From: Bacteroidales bacterium UBA1192
GTDB lineage: Bacteria; Bacteroidota; Bacteroidia; Bacteroidales; Bacteroidaceae
Length of the DNA: 49,416 bases
NCBI GenBank assembly: GCA_002310175.1
Contig: DBYG01000052.1
Location: forward strand, 1-49,416
Reading direction: 5' to 3'
Shown here: positions 1-8,481 of the stretch, piece by piece
Numbering within the stretch: position 1 is the stretch's first letter
Layout: each line of letters opens with the position of its first letter
Program-made: the position numbers and the translations under genes
The notes under the pieces: generated by a model
Databases searched by the model: none
What the model was told of the DNA's origin: nothing
What the model saw: only the letters and a program-made list of their open reading frames with translations

Positions 1-186
1 TCCATAATCATTATTGTTTTAATGTTATAATAATATCATTTTGATATTGCAAATATCAGATCATTTTTTGAAAACACCAAAATAAAAACATTAATTAACA
101 CTTATCGGCGCTTTACACTATCATAATCGTTTAAATGACTTCTTCTCATTAGTACGAACTCAAATAATTTGTTTTATAAAACCTTA

Positions 187-217
187 TTTATAATCTCGAA
201 ATTTCTATTTAAATTTG
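187..217 (+). promoter_or_regulatory. Putative promoter of the restriction-modification operon
   Basis: A -7 element TAAATTTG lies at 210-217 and matches the Bacteroides consensus TAnnTTTG. An imperfect -33 element (TTTA, 187-190) sits 19 bases upstream. The ATG of the endonuclease gene is about 20 bases downstream. Bases 1-186 are very AT-rich and I see no gene or clear structure in them. Confidence 0.4.
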
Positions 218-237
218 CATTAAAACAATAATCACCC

Positions 238-1098
238 ATGAACAGTATAGAATTTTATAGTTTACTATCGGCTGAAATAAACTCATACAAGCAACTCCTA
301 GAAACAGACAACGAAGAATGGATTATCAAGGGTTTTATAGATGTCGACAAAACTATCTATACTATCTCTCAAGATACCAAGGTCGTTTCGAAGATTATTG
401 AGATAATATTAATACCCAAATTAAAGTCATTTGCAGAAAGGAATGGCTTGACTTTAGAATTACCTGACGCACAAAACTATTATCCAGATTTAACATTCAA
501 GGACAATCAAGATGGCAGTCTATTTGCCGTTGATTTTAAAACAACATATTATGAAGTCAAAATGAGAAATGGCGTTGAAGAAAAGAAAATCAATGGCATG
601 ACCTTGGGCGCTTTTTCGGGATATTTTAGAAATCGCGAATCAACTAAAAACATACAACATCCATACAATCAATATAAAAGTCATCTGGTACTTGGTATAG
701 TTTATAGACAAACAGACGAAATAGATGGTGAATTCAAAACATTTTCTCTTGAAGACTTAAGCCGCATTAGATCTGTGATTAAAAGTTTTATATTCTTTTT
801 ACAGCCCAAATACAAAATTGCTATTGATCACCCAGGAAGTGGCAACACAAAAAACATCGGTGGTGTAGCAGATTTGGACAAACTAGTTAATGGAGAAGGA
901 CCTTTTGTTACTACGTTTGGCGAGAGAGCTGAAGGTGTATTTGATGATTATTGGATTAATTACAGAACCGCAGCGGAAGCTAATCAGGAAGGACTTGATC
1001 ACCCCAACTATTCTGATTTGGAATCATACCTAACATACAAAAGACATTCTATTGAGTCGGATAGAAACTTGTTCGACGATTTTCATTTTTCTGATTAA
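238..1098 (+). CDS. EcoRV-like type II restriction endonuclease (predicted GATATC)
   Basis: 286 aa, slightly longer than EcoRV (245 aa). It resembles EcoRV along most of its length. The catalytic PD...DxK core is visible as D84 in YYPDLTF and D99/K101 in VDFKTTY, matching D74, D90 and K92 of EcoRV. The stretch TLGAFSGYFRN and the recognition loop GSGNTKNIGG also match EcoRV, where the GSGNTTN loop contacts GATATC in the major groove. It should therefore cut GATATC, with the next gene protecting the site. The gene stops 3 bases before that methylase gene, so the two are co-transcribed with the nuclease first and I see no controller gene. Base composition is much more AT-rich than the genes after 3600, which suggests recent acquisition. 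Family assignment is strong; the exact specificity is inferred from loop conservation. Confidence 0.9.
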   Translation: MNSIEFYSLLSAEINSYKQLLETDNEEWIIKGFIDVDKTIYTISQDTKVVSKIIEIILIPKLKSFAERNGLTLELPDAQNYYPDLTFKDNQDGSLFAVDFKTTYYEVKMRNGVEEKKINGMTLGAFSGYFRNRESTKNIQHPYNQYKSHLVLGIVYRQTDEIDGEFKTFSLEDLSRIRSVIKSFIFFLQPKYKIAIDHPGSGNTKNIGGVADLDKLVNGEGPFVTTFGERAEGVFDDYWINYRTAAEANQEGLDHPNYSDLESYLTYKRHSIESDRNLFDDFHFSD

Positions 1099-1101
1099 CA
1101 C

Positions 1102-2013
1102 ATGAAAAGCATCATAATTCCTCCAATCAAATCCCAAGGTATTAAGACCAAACTTGTTCCTTGGATTAATGATTTGATTTTCAAATCAAATATTGATTTA
1201 AATACTGCGACTTGGATTGAACCATTCTTTGGAACAGGTGTTGTAGGGCTAAATTCGCCATTGAGAGGAAAGCATATTGTTGGTGATACCAATCCCCATA
1301 TTATAAATTTCTACAATGGTATCAAAGATGGCCATATTAACCCCAATAATATGCGTAACTTTTTAGAGAAGGAGAGTATATTATTAAGTAATGCAAGCGA
1401 AGAAGGTTACTCACATTATCGTGAGGTAAAGAAAAGATTTAATCTTGAACATAATCCGTTAGATTTTATTTTTCTGTCACGGGCTGGTTTCAATGGAATG
1501 ATGCGTTTTAATAAAAAAGGAGAATGGAATATCCCTTTTTGTAAAAAGCCTAATAGATTCGCTCCTGCATATATAACAAAAATCTGTAATCAACTTGCTA
1601 GCGCAGAAAAAGTCATCAAAAATGGCAATTGGCAGTTTCTAAACCAATCCTTTATCGATACCATCGATACTGCAAAAAAAGGAGATTTAATATATTGCGA
1701 CCCTCCTTATTATGGAAGATATGTTGATTACTATAATGGATGGGACAATAATGATGAGCAAGCTTTATTTGAAGCATTAAACAATACTCCAGCTTATTTC
1801 ATTCTTTCTACTTGGCACCACAACGCATTTCGTGAAAATGAAATGATAAAACGATATTGGAACAAATTCAATATAATTACCCAAGATCATTATTATTACA
1901 GTGGAGGTCATATAGAGAACCGCCACTCAATAGTAGAAGCTTTAGTCTTCAATTTTGATATTGGAACCCAGCACCAGGTGGCAGAGGAACAACTTAAAAT
2001 ATCATTTACTTGA
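1102..2013 (+). CDS. M.EcoRV-like DNA adenine methyltransferase (D12 class)
   Basis: 303 aa, close to M.EcoRV (298 aa). The start PPIKSQGIKTKLVP is almost the same as in M.EcoRV. The AdoMet-binding motif EPFFGTGVV is at about 40-48 and the catalytic motif DPPY at 200-203; this order is that of the alpha (Dam/D12) class of N6-adenine methylases. Other conserved blocks are NGMMRFNKKGEWNIPFCKKP and FILSTWHHNAFRENE. It should methylate adenine in GATATC and protect the host against the nuclease encoded just upstream. Its ATG is 3 bases after the nuclease stop codon, and its own stop is 23 bases before the second methylase gene. It shares the AT-rich composition of the module. Confidence 0.9.
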   Translation: MKSIIIPPIKSQGIKTKLVPWINDLIFKSNIDLNTATWIEPFFGTGVVGLNSPLRGKHIVGDTNPHIINFYNGIKDGHINPNNMRNFLEKESILLSNASEEGYSHYREVKKRFNLEHNPLDFIFLSRAGFNGMMRFNKKGEWNIPFCKKPNRFAPAYITKICNQLASAEKVIKNGNWQFLNQSFIDTIDTAKKGDLIYCDPPYYGRYVDYYNGWDNNDEQALFEALNNTPAYFILSTWHHNAFRENEMIKRYWNKFNIITQDHYYYSGGHIENRHSIVEALVFNFDIGTQHQVAEEQLKISFT

Positions 2014-2036
2014 TTACTAAATAATACTAATATCAT

Positions 2037-3227
2037 ATGAAAAGCTATTACCAATCCATCGATCAAAAGTTTATTTTATATCATGGGGATTCTGTTGAAT
2101 GCTTAAAAGAAATAGGCACAAAGTGTGACATGATATTTGCCGATCCACCATATTTCCTATCTCGTGGCTATTCGTCTAGAATAAATGGAGAATGGAAACA
2201 ATTTGAGAAAGGAGAATGGGACCGAACTAGGAGTATTAAAGATATAAATACTTTTAATTATAAATGGCTATCCTTATGTCGGAATATTCTTAAAGAAGAT
2301 GGAACTATATGGGTAAGTGGAACGTATCACAATATTTTCTCTGTAGCTACTTGTTTAGTAACATTAGGGTTCAAAGTTTTAAACATAATTGTTTGGCACA
2401 AAACAGACGCGAAACCAACACTTTCCAAAAACTATTTCAATTTCACTACAGAATACTTGGTATGGGCAAGAAAAAATGAGAAAATTCCACATTATTTCAA
2501 TTGCGATTTAATGCAACAAATCAATGGAGGCTCAAGGATGGGCGATGTTTGGAATATTCCTTTCGTATCATCATGGGAGATGAAGCTAGGAAAACATCCA
2601 ACCCAAAAACCCCTCAGATTATTATATCGTATTATCTTATCGTCTACAAGAAAAGGAGAGACGATCATTGATCCTTTCTCCGGAAGTGGAACCACGGGTA
2701 TTGCTGCAAATTTGCTTGGCAGAAAATTCATAGGTATAGACCAATCAAATGAATTCCTTAATTATTCCATAAAACGAAAAAAGGAGATAGAAGATGCCAA
2801 CAATGCCGAAATAATCCGTAAAAAGATGTCTGAAAATCCTCTTGAGTTGATGGTTATAGTAAACCATGCACGCAAAGATTTGAGATTACAAATGATTGAT
2901 AAAGGCATTTGTTACTTAAGAGCTGGAGATTCAAATGGTTCAGTTCTTATTACACCCGGGTTCGAGCGTTTACAATATGTATTGTTACATACTAATGGCA
3001 ACGATTGCCAGTTGTTCAAGTTACGAACAAAAGGAAAGTTCCAAATATGGAATAAAGAATCTTTAGAAAAATGTGGCTTTCAACCTCAAAATGCAAGTTA
3101 TTATATAGTGCTACATTTTGATGGAACTAAACCCGTTACAATTAAACATAAACCCAATCTTCTGCAAGGATTAAATACATACAGAGTTAAGCTTAAACCC
3201 TTAAGTGATTTTATCGGCATAAAATAG
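2037..3227 (+). CDS. Second, DpnA-like DNA methyltransferase with extra C-terminal region
   Basis: 396 aa. The catalytic motif DPPY (36-39) comes before the AdoMet motif FSGSGTT (214-220), which is the beta-class order of N6-adenine/N4-cytosine methylases. The segments FADPPYFLS, GTIWVSGTYHNIFSV, YFNFTTEYLVWARKN and GKHPTQKP resemble DpnA, the second methylase of the DpnII system, which acts on single-stranded incoming DNA. The last roughly 140 residues (from about 255, including LRAGDSNGSVLITPGFERLQ) are not part of the usual DpnA catalytic fold and I cannot assign them; they could be a target-recognition or DNA-binding domain. The place behind an M.EcoRV-like gene copies the two-methylase layout of DpnII. 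It may methylate the same site in another strand state or a different site. Its stop codon lies one base from the stop of the convergent pseudogene. Confidence 0.85.
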   Translation: MKSYYQSIDQKFILYHGDSVECLKEIGTKCDMIFADPPYFLSRGYSSRINGEWKQFEKGEWDRTRSIKDINTFNYKWLSLCRNILKEDGTIWVSGTYHNIFSVATCLVTLGFKVLNIIVWHKTDAKPTLSKNYFNFTTEYLVWARKNEKIPHYFNCDLMQQINGGSRMGDVWNIPFVSSWEMKLGKHPTQKPLRLLYRIILSSTRKGETIIDPFSGSGTTGIAANLLGRKFIGIDQSNEFLNYSIKRKKEIEDANNAEIIRKKMSENPLELMVIVNHARKDLRLQMIDKGICYLRAGDSNGSVLITPGFERLQYVLLHTNGNDCQLFKLRTKGKFQIWNKESLEKCGFQPQNASYYIVLHFDGTKPVTIKHKPNLLQGLNTYRVKLKPLSDFIGIK

Positions 3228-3228
3228 A

Positions 3229-3540
3229 TTACTTGATTCCAGCCTGGCTGCTGTAAGTAAGGAGGAATCCGTCGCCATCGGCCATCACGTCGTAGCTACC
3301 GTTATAGCCCTCACTCTTTATACCCTCAACTTTACCTGAATGCATATCACTGCACAAAATCTTGATATCGGTTACACGTTTGGGGCTCTCCAGATTGTCG
3401 CCGTTGCGATGACCGAAAAACAGGAATTTGATATCGTTCTCCTTTAAATACTCCTCTACCTTTTGTAATCGGTGAATCCACATTTGAAAGATAGGTAAAC
3501 GCCAATAGGTCGGTCGATCCGAACACATCTCCGCTGAATC
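3229..3540 (-). pseudogene. Truncated, frameshifted MBL-fold hydrolase remnant
   Basis: Translation on the minus strand gives the C-terminal third of a metallo-beta-lactamase-fold hydrolase, paralogous to the intact gene at 4577-5416. The shared tail runs from KVEEYLKENDI through NLESPKRVTDIK to LTYSSQAGIK, against KVEKYMKDNDI and LTYSSQNGLK in the intact copy. Upstream the homology continues in another frame (GFSGDVFGSTDLLAFTYLSN at about 3481-3540), so a frameshift lies near 3470-3480. The N-terminal two thirds, with the HxHxDH zinc motif, are missing. Homology begins right at the foot of the hairpin at 3542-3572. Divergence from the intact copy is considerable, so this is an old paralogue rather than a fresh copy. 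A longer open frame reaching 3651 overlaps the SEL1/TonB gene and is not real. Confidence 0.8.
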
Positions 3541-3541
3541 C

Positions 3542-3577
3542 CGACGCAAAGGGAAACGACCCCTTTGCGTCGTTTTT
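3542..3577 (+). terminator. Strong palindromic hairpin with T-tract on the plus strand
   Basis: A perfect 12-bp stem (CGACGCAAAGGG at 3542-3553 with CCCTTTGCGTCG at 3561-3572) and a 7-base loop are followed by TTTTT on the plus strand. It would terminate transcripts coming from the restriction-modification genes. On the minus strand it directly follows the stop codon of the SEL1/TonB gene but has no T-tract, so it may also define the 3' end of that operon. Confidence 0.7.
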
Positions 3578-4556
3578 AGTTCAGTCTGAAATTCACTGGG
3601 ATGGAATAGATTACCCTGACCGGCTCGCCGTTCAACCTGCCGGGCAGCCATGTCGGCATTAACGAGATCACCCTCAAAGCCTCATTATCAAGGTACCCGT
3701 GAACCCCTCTGACTACTCTGGGAGTCTCAACAGAGCCATCCTTATTAATAATGAAAGTCACAATTACACGCCCCTGGATATGGTTCTCACGGCAAACCGA
3801 CGGATATTTGATATTTGTGCGGAGATAATTCAGCAACGCCTCATTGCCACCCGGGAACTGAGGCATCTCCGGCACATTGGCATAAACCGCATCAGCATCG
3901 GTTGCGCCCGATTGTCCGGCCTGCTGTGCCCTCTCCAATGAAATCTGCCTCTGGATATTGTTTATCTGGGCCGATGCTTCCCTCACGCCACCGGTCAATG
4001 CCTTTCTGGAATACGCCAGAGCCTGTTCCAGATCTTTTTCAACTCCAATACCGTTGGACAGCATATCGGCCAGGTTGTATTGGGCCGATGCATCATTATT
4101 ATCGGCCGCCTTACGATACCATTTGACAGCCTCCACGAAACTCTGGTCAACGCCCAACCCTTCATCGTAGAAGTACGCAAGACTGGTCTGCGCCGTCACC
4201 ACGTTCTTATCGGCCGCCTTCATATATAACTGAGCAGCTTTTCCGTAATCCTGCTCCACTCCGTTACCGTTCTCGTACATATGCGCAAGGGCACATATGG
4301 CATCCGAATTGTCGAGTTCGGACGCTTGGGTAAGCAGGTCCAGAGCCTTCTCGAAATTGCGGTTATATCCGCCCTTTCCGGTGTAGTAGCCTATGCCCCT
4401 TCTGGCCAATTCCTTGGCATGGGCTATGTCATCGGCACTCAACTGGCGTTCTACAGTGGTAAGGACTGTATCAGCTGTAGCTGCATTTTTAATCTCTTGC
4501 GGGTAACAAACCGCTGCATTTAATGCAAGCAGTGTAAAGACTATATATTTTCTCAT
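3576..4556 (-). CDS. SEL1-repeat protein with C-terminal TonB domain
   Basis: 326 aa from the ATG at 4556 (MRKYIVFTLLALNAAVC...), which gives a clean signal peptide; an upstream ATG at 4580 would overlap the preceding gene and add eight residues before it. The middle carries SEL1-type TPR repeats with the AxYxxGxGVxxDxxxAxxYxxxAA pattern (three to four copies, about residues 80-185). The last 80 residues form a TonB C-terminal domain (IQGRVIVTFIINKDGSVETP ... WLPGRLNGEPVRVIYSIPVNF). In Bacteroidota such periplasmic TonB-domain proteins are common outside the classical ExbBD-TonB complex. No membrane anchor other than the signal peptide is evident. It is the last gene of the minus-strand operon starting at the CE2-type esterase. 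Confidence 0.85.
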   Translation of the reverse strand: MRKYIVFTLLALNAAVCYPQEIKNAATADTVLTTVERQLSADDIAHAKELARRGIGYYTGKGGYNRNFEKALDLLTQASELDNSDAICALAHMYENGNGVEQDYGKAAQLYMKAADKNVVTAQTSLAYFYDEGLGVDQSFVEAVKWYRKAADNNDASAQYNLADMLSNGIGVEKDLEQALAYSRKALTGGVREASAQINNIQRQISLERAQQAGQSGATDADAVYANVPEMPQFPGGNEALLNYLRTNIKYPSVCRENHIQGRVIVTFIINKDGSVETPRVVRGVHGYLDNEALRVISLMPTWLPGRLNGEPVRVIYSIPVNFRLN

Positions 4557-4576
4557 AACAGTTAAAATAATCTGCG

Positions 4577-5416
4577 TCACTTCAGTCCGTTCTGGCTGCT
4601 GTAGGTAAGGCGGAATCCGTCACCCTCGGCCATCATGTCGTTGCCGCCGTTATTACCGTTGCTCTTTATGCCCTGGCGCTTGCCCGTGAGCAGGTCATCG
4701 CACAGGTTCTTGATATCGGTAACACGCTTGGGGCTCTCCAGATTGTCGCCGCTGTAGTGTCCGGGATAGAGAAAGCGTATATCGTTATCCTTCATGTATT
4801 TCTCAACCTTTTCGGCCGATGCCTTCACATTCGATAAATACGTGAACACCAGCAGGTTGGTGGATCCGAAAGCATCGCCACTGAATCCGTAATGATTGGC
4901 CTTGTCAAAGAATGTAACGCTGCCCGATGTGTGACCGGGAGTAAACATTACCTCCAGTTTGCGTCCGCCCAGGTCAATGGTCTCTCCATCGGTCAGGTGC
5001 TTGATCTGGCCCTGGTATCGGCGCTGGCTGTTACGCAGCATCTGCTCATCGGCCGGACCTATCCACACCTCGGGGAACGGCCCTACTCCACCCACATGGT
5101 CACCGTGACCGTGGGTCAGTATCATCGTAACAGGCTTGGATGTGATACCGGCCACAATCTTGTCCAGCCCCGGAACACGGGTGCCGGCATCGATCAGTAC
5201 AGCCCGGTCATTGCCCTCCACCAGATAGAGGGACTCGTTATAAGTGCGGTGTCCGTTACCTATCCAGGTATGCTCGTCCAACTGGCGGAACACCACCTCA
5301 TCGTCCTCATAAACCACCTTGCCGCGAAGGTCACGGCTGTTGACATCACTCTTCTGGGCCGTCATCGGTCCGGCAATCAGGCAAAACAGGATTACTGCAA
5401 GTGTTTTTTTTTTCAT
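4577..5416 (-). CDS. Secreted metallo-beta-lactamase-fold hydrolase
   Basis: 279 aa with a signal peptide (MKKKTLAVILFCLIAGPMTAQ). The binuclear metal-site motifs of the MBL fold are all visible: LTHGHGDHVGG (HxHxDH), FTPGHTSGS, YGFSGDAFGS and LYPGHYSGD. The family covers many hydrolases (glyoxalase II, lactonases, beta-lactamases); the sequence does not say which substrate is used. It sits 7 bases after the CE2-type esterase gene and 20 bases before the SEL1/TonB gene, so the three are likely co-transcribed. A decayed paralogue lies nearby at 3229-3540, which suggests that two such hydrolases were once encoded here. Confidence 0.85.
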   Translation of the reverse strand: MKKKTLAVILFCLIAGPMTAQKSDVNSRDLRGKVVYEDDEVVFRQLDEHTWIGNGHRTYNESLYLVEGNDRAVLIDAGTRVPGLDKIVAGITSKPVTMILTHGHGDHVGGVGPFPEVWIGPADEQMLRNSQRRYQGQIKHLTDGETIDLGGRKLEVMFTPGHTSGSVTFFDKANHYGFSGDAFGSTNLLVFTYLSNVKASAEKVEKYMKDNDIRFLYPGHYSGDNLESPKRVTDIKNLCDDLLTGKRQGIKSNGNNGGNDMMAEGDGFRLTYSSQNGLK

Positions 5417-5423
5417 AATTGCG

Positions 5424-6539
5424 TCACTCTATCGGTTTTGATGGCTGCATCTCCCATCCGGTTATTGTAGAAAAATAGGGAATCAGGGCGTAGGCCAGTT
5501 TAATGTGAGCTTTCCAGTTGGGATGCCAGTCAGCGCCAAGTTCCTGGTCATTATCCAGATGTACGGCCTGAAACATTCCGTCATAATAGACATTACGGTA
5601 TCCGCACTCCTCAACACACTCGCGAACAAAGTCAAACAGCAGTTTGTCAACCTTGGTTGATACGCACAGTATGGGATGATCCTCACCGTAATAATCCTTG
5701 ATAGACTTGATAAGACGCTGGTAGTTGCGCTTGAACGGGTCACGCATGGGCTGACGCTCGGTCGAGAAATCATTCTGCCCCAGGTAAATCATCGTAATGT
5801 CAGGCTTAAGGTCATCTGGCTCCCATTTGGGTTGACGGGCATTGTCAAAAGTGCAGCCATATCGGTCCGGCATATACCAGCGTGACTGGCGGTCACTGTC
5901 ATCGTAGTTGCGTGTAATGCCTTTGCCTGAATGCGATATCGTTATGAAATCGGCATCAAAATACCGGGCCAGCAGAGCACAGTAAGTCTTGGATGTGTTC
6001 TGTGTCTCAGGGGTGTACCGGTTGCGTGCCACACTATTCTCAATTCCGTATCCGCAGGTGTAGGAATCGCCCACAAACTCAATCAGGCGTTCCTTGATCG
6101 GTGCAGCCTGAAGCAACCCCTTATCGGTCAGGAACTCATGAAAAGTGGTCCGACCCTGATCGGCCTCGGTCCGTTTCTGGATTATCACCGTATGAATTGC
6201 CTGTTTCTTTCCCTTCTTGAAATCTGCACTGCTTACAATCGTGAGCAGAGTATCGGATGTATTGATACACAGCACCTTATCCGCATCGGCACTCATATCG
6301 CGGTCTATCCACACATTGAAATAATCCTTACCCGTGTCCGATGCACGCACGGCCAGATAATCGCCCTGGAACGAAATCTTGGCATATGTGGAACTCCAGT
6401 CAAAACTCACATCGCCGTCAGCCGCCAAGGTTCGGCCGACATAAGTGATACGGCTGTCCGACGCCGGAATAGTCTGCTCGGCAGATGCGGGCAAAGTCAT
6501 CAAAAAGCCAAGAATAAGGTAAACACCTGATAATCTCAT
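5424..6539 (-). CDS. SGNH hydrolase, carbohydrate esterase family 2 type
   Basis: 371 aa with signal peptide MRLSGVYLILGFLMTLPASA. The N-terminal part (about 25-150) fits the beta-sandwich domain of CE2 esterases (DGDVSFDWSSTYAKISFQGD). It is followed by an SGNH hydrolase domain with the nucleophile Ser in EFVGDSYTCGYG, the Asn block YLGQNDFS, and the Asp/His pair in GADWHPNWKAH near the C-terminus. CE2 enzymes remove acetyl groups from xylan, mannan and related glycans in the periplasm or outside the cell. This fits the GH43 and GH54 arabinofuranosidase-type enzymes encoded nearby. It is the first gene of a three-gene minus-strand operon driven by the promoter at 6569-6601. Confidence 0.85.
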   Translation of the reverse strand: MRLSGVYLILGFLMTLPASAEQTIPASDSRITYVGRTLAADGDVSFDWSSTYAKISFQGDYLAVRASDTGKDYFNVWIDRDMSADADKVLCINTSDTLLTIVSSADFKKGKKQAIHTVIIQKRTEADQGRTTFHEFLTDKGLLQAAPIKERLIEFVGDSYTCGYGIENSVARNRYTPETQNTSKTYCALLARYFDADFITISHSGKGITRNYDDSDRQSRWYMPDRYGCTFDNARQPKWEPDDLKPDITMIYLGQNDFSTERQPMRDPFKRNYQRLIKSIKDYYGEDHPILCVSTKVDKLLFDFVRECVEECGYRNVYYDGMFQAVHLDNDQELGADWHPNWKAHIKLAYALIPYFSTITGWEMQPSKPIE

Positions 6540-6568
6540 AATGAATACAAATTAGTAAGTTCAATACG

Positions 6569-6601
6569 CAAATATACTCTTTTTGCCAAAGTGATGCAAA
6601 A
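6569..6601 (-). promoter_or_regulatory. Bacteroides-type promoter for the CE2-type esterase operon
   Basis: On the minus strand, TTTTG (plus-strand CAAAA at 6597-6601) is followed after exactly 20 bases by TATATTTG (plus-strand CAAATATA at 6569-6576). This is a full match to the TTTG-N19-21-TAnnTTTG consensus. The esterase ATG at 6539 is about 30 bases downstream. The region is shared with the divergent ABC-F gene, whose -7 element (TATTTTTG, 6641-6648) has no good -33 partner. Confidence 0.65.
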
Positions 6602-6656
6602 GGGACTATCTCTAATACTTCATTTTGCTCTAAAAAGAATTATTTTTGCATTTAAT

Positions 6657-8426
6657 ATGGAGAGTTTTCTGCAGATAGACGGACTGTGCAAGTCATTCGG
6701 CGACCGCGTAATTTTTGACGGCCTCTCACTTAATATAAATCAAGGTGAGAAAGTGGGTCTGATAGCACGCAACGGCCAGGGCAAGAGCACCCTGTTGGAC
6801 GTGATTGCCGGTAAGGACGATTACCGCAACGGCACCATTACCTTCCGACGCGACATCCGCACCGCCTATCTGGTGCAGACCCCGGTATTCCCCAAGGGTG
6901 CCAATGTTCTGAATGCCTGTTGTCCGGAGTCCGACGAGGAAAAATTGCTGCGTGCCCGCCAGCTGCTTACCAAACTGGGTGTGCCCGATTTTGACAAACC
7001 CATAGACCAGCTCTCCGGAGGTCAGGCCAAGCGGGTGGCATTGGCCCAGGTACTGATGCTGCAACCCGATTTCCTGATTCTTGACGAGCCTACCAACCAC
7101 CTGGATGTGGAGGTAACTGAATGGTTGGAGGATTATCTCACAGCCAGCCGTCTGACCCTGTTCATGGTAACTCATGACCGGTATCTGCTGGACCGTGTGT
7201 GTAACCGAATCATTGAGATTGATGATTTCCGCGCCTACTCCTATCAGGGCAATTACAGCTACTATCTCGAAAAGCGTCAGGAGCGTCTGGATGCAGAGTC
7301 TTCGCAACGCGAGAGTGACCTGAACCTCTACCGCCGTGAGCTGGACTGGATGCGCCGCATGCCATGCGCCCGCGGAGGCAAGGCCCGTTACCGCAAGGAG
7401 TCGTTCCACCAGTTGGAGGAGCGCCTGCAGCACCGCCGTGACGAGCAAAGCGTGGCACTGGACGTAAAGGCATCGTATATTGGCAAAAAGATATTTGACA
7501 TAGAGCACTTGAGTAAGGCTTTCGGTGACAAGATTATACTCAAGGACTTCACCTACATCTTTACACGCTACGAGAAACTGGGTATAATAGGTGAGAACGG
7601 CGTGGGCAAATCCACTTTCCTCAAGCTGCTGCTGGGCATCGAGCAGCCCGACAGCGGTGTCATCGGCCGCGGAACAACACTCAAGATAGGATACTACTCG
7701 CAGGAGGGACTCACATTCCCGGAAGATGCCAAGGTGATTGATGTGGTGACCGCCATTGCCGACCACATAGTTCTGGATGACGGACGCCGCATGTCGGCCG
7801 GACAGTTCCTGCAGAAATTCCTCTTTACGCCAAAGACCCAGTACAGCTACGTGAGCAAGCTGAGCGGAGGCGAGCGCCGCCGCCTTTACCTATGTACAAT
7901 CCTGATGCAGAGCCCCAATTTCCTGATCCTGGATGAGCCCACCAATGACCTGGACATCATGACCCTTCAGGTGTTGGAGGAGTACATCGCACAGTTCAAG
8001 GGATGCGTGATTGTGGTGTCGCATGACCGATACTTCATGGACAAGATAGCTGAACATCTTCTGGTGTTTGAGGGTGACGGCAAGATAACCGACTTCCCCT
8101 CATCCTACAGTGACTACATGGAGTACAAGGTGCTCAAGGAGAATGAGGAGAAAGCTACAGCAAAGAGCAGGTCCGGAGCCCAAGAACAACAGCCGGCAAC
8201 TACCGTCAATCGGCCAGCCAGACTCACATTTAAGGAGAAACGTGAGATGGAGCAAATAGAGCAGGAACTACAGCAACTTGAAGAGGAAAAAGCGAGGTTG
8301 GAACAGGAGCTGAACAGCGGCACACTGCCCTATGACCAACTCCAGCAAAAATCTGCCCGCATCGGCCAAATCTTAGACCTCATCGACACCATCACCATGC
8401 GCTGGCTCGAACTCAGCGAAAAATAA
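6657..8426 (+). CDS. uup: ABC-F family ATPase (Uup type)
   Basis: 589 aa from the ATG at 6657. This start is preferred over one at 6591 because a -7 promoter element (TATTTTTG, 6641-6648) lies just before it, giving a very short leader. Two soluble ABC domains are present: Walker A ARNGQGKST and GENGVGKST, signatures LSGGQAKRV and LSGGERRRL, Walker B LILDEPTNHLD and LILDEPTNDLD. There are no membrane segments. The C-terminus (about 520-585) is a Glu/Gln/Leu-rich coiled coil, the mark of Uup-like ABC-F proteins. These act on DNA or on the ribosome rather than in transport; Uup is tied to transposon excision and ribosome function. A role in antibiotic resistance is possible for ABC-F proteins but nothing here points to it. 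Confidence 0.9.
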   Translation: MESFLQIDGLCKSFGDRVIFDGLSLNINQGEKVGLIARNGQGKSTLLDVIAGKDDYRNGTITFRRDIRTAYLVQTPVFPKGANVLNACCPESDEEKLLRARQLLTKLGVPDFDKPIDQLSGGQAKRVALAQVLMLQPDFLILDEPTNHLDVEVTEWLEDYLTASRLTLFMVTHDRYLLDRVCNRIIEIDDFRAYSYQGNYSYYLEKRQERLDAESSQRESDLNLYRRELDWMRRMPCARGGKARYRKESFHQLEERLQHRRDEQSVALDVKASYIGKKIFDIEHLSKAFGDKIILKDFTYIFTRYEKLGIIGENGVGKSTFLKLLLGIEQPDSGVIGRGTTLKIGYYSQEGLTFPEDAKVIDVVTAIADHIVLDDGRRMSAGQFLQKFLFTPKTQYSYVSKLSGGERRRLYLCTILMQSPNFLILDEPTNDLDIMTLQVLEEYIAQFKGCVIVVSHDRYFMDKIAEHLLVFEGDGKITDFPSSYSDYMEYKVLKENEEKATAKSRSGAQEQQPATTVNRPARLTFKEKREMEQIEQELQQLEEEKARLEQELNSGTLPYDQLQQKSARIGQILDLIDTITMRWLELSEK

Positions 8427-8481
8427 CACATTAGGGGTGCTTTTATTTGCGCGGTTTTATTTTTTTTGTTTAATTCGCAGT

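Noticed and set aside
3540..3651. Upstream extension of the MBL-fold remnant as a full 140-aa gene
   Set aside because: This part is the hairpin and the other-frame shadow of the SEL1/TonB gene; only 3229-3540 has homology, and in two frames.
6726..7766. 346-aa minus-strand frame inside the ABC-F gene
   Set aside because: It is the complementary shadow of a strong ABC-F coding region and shows no family features.
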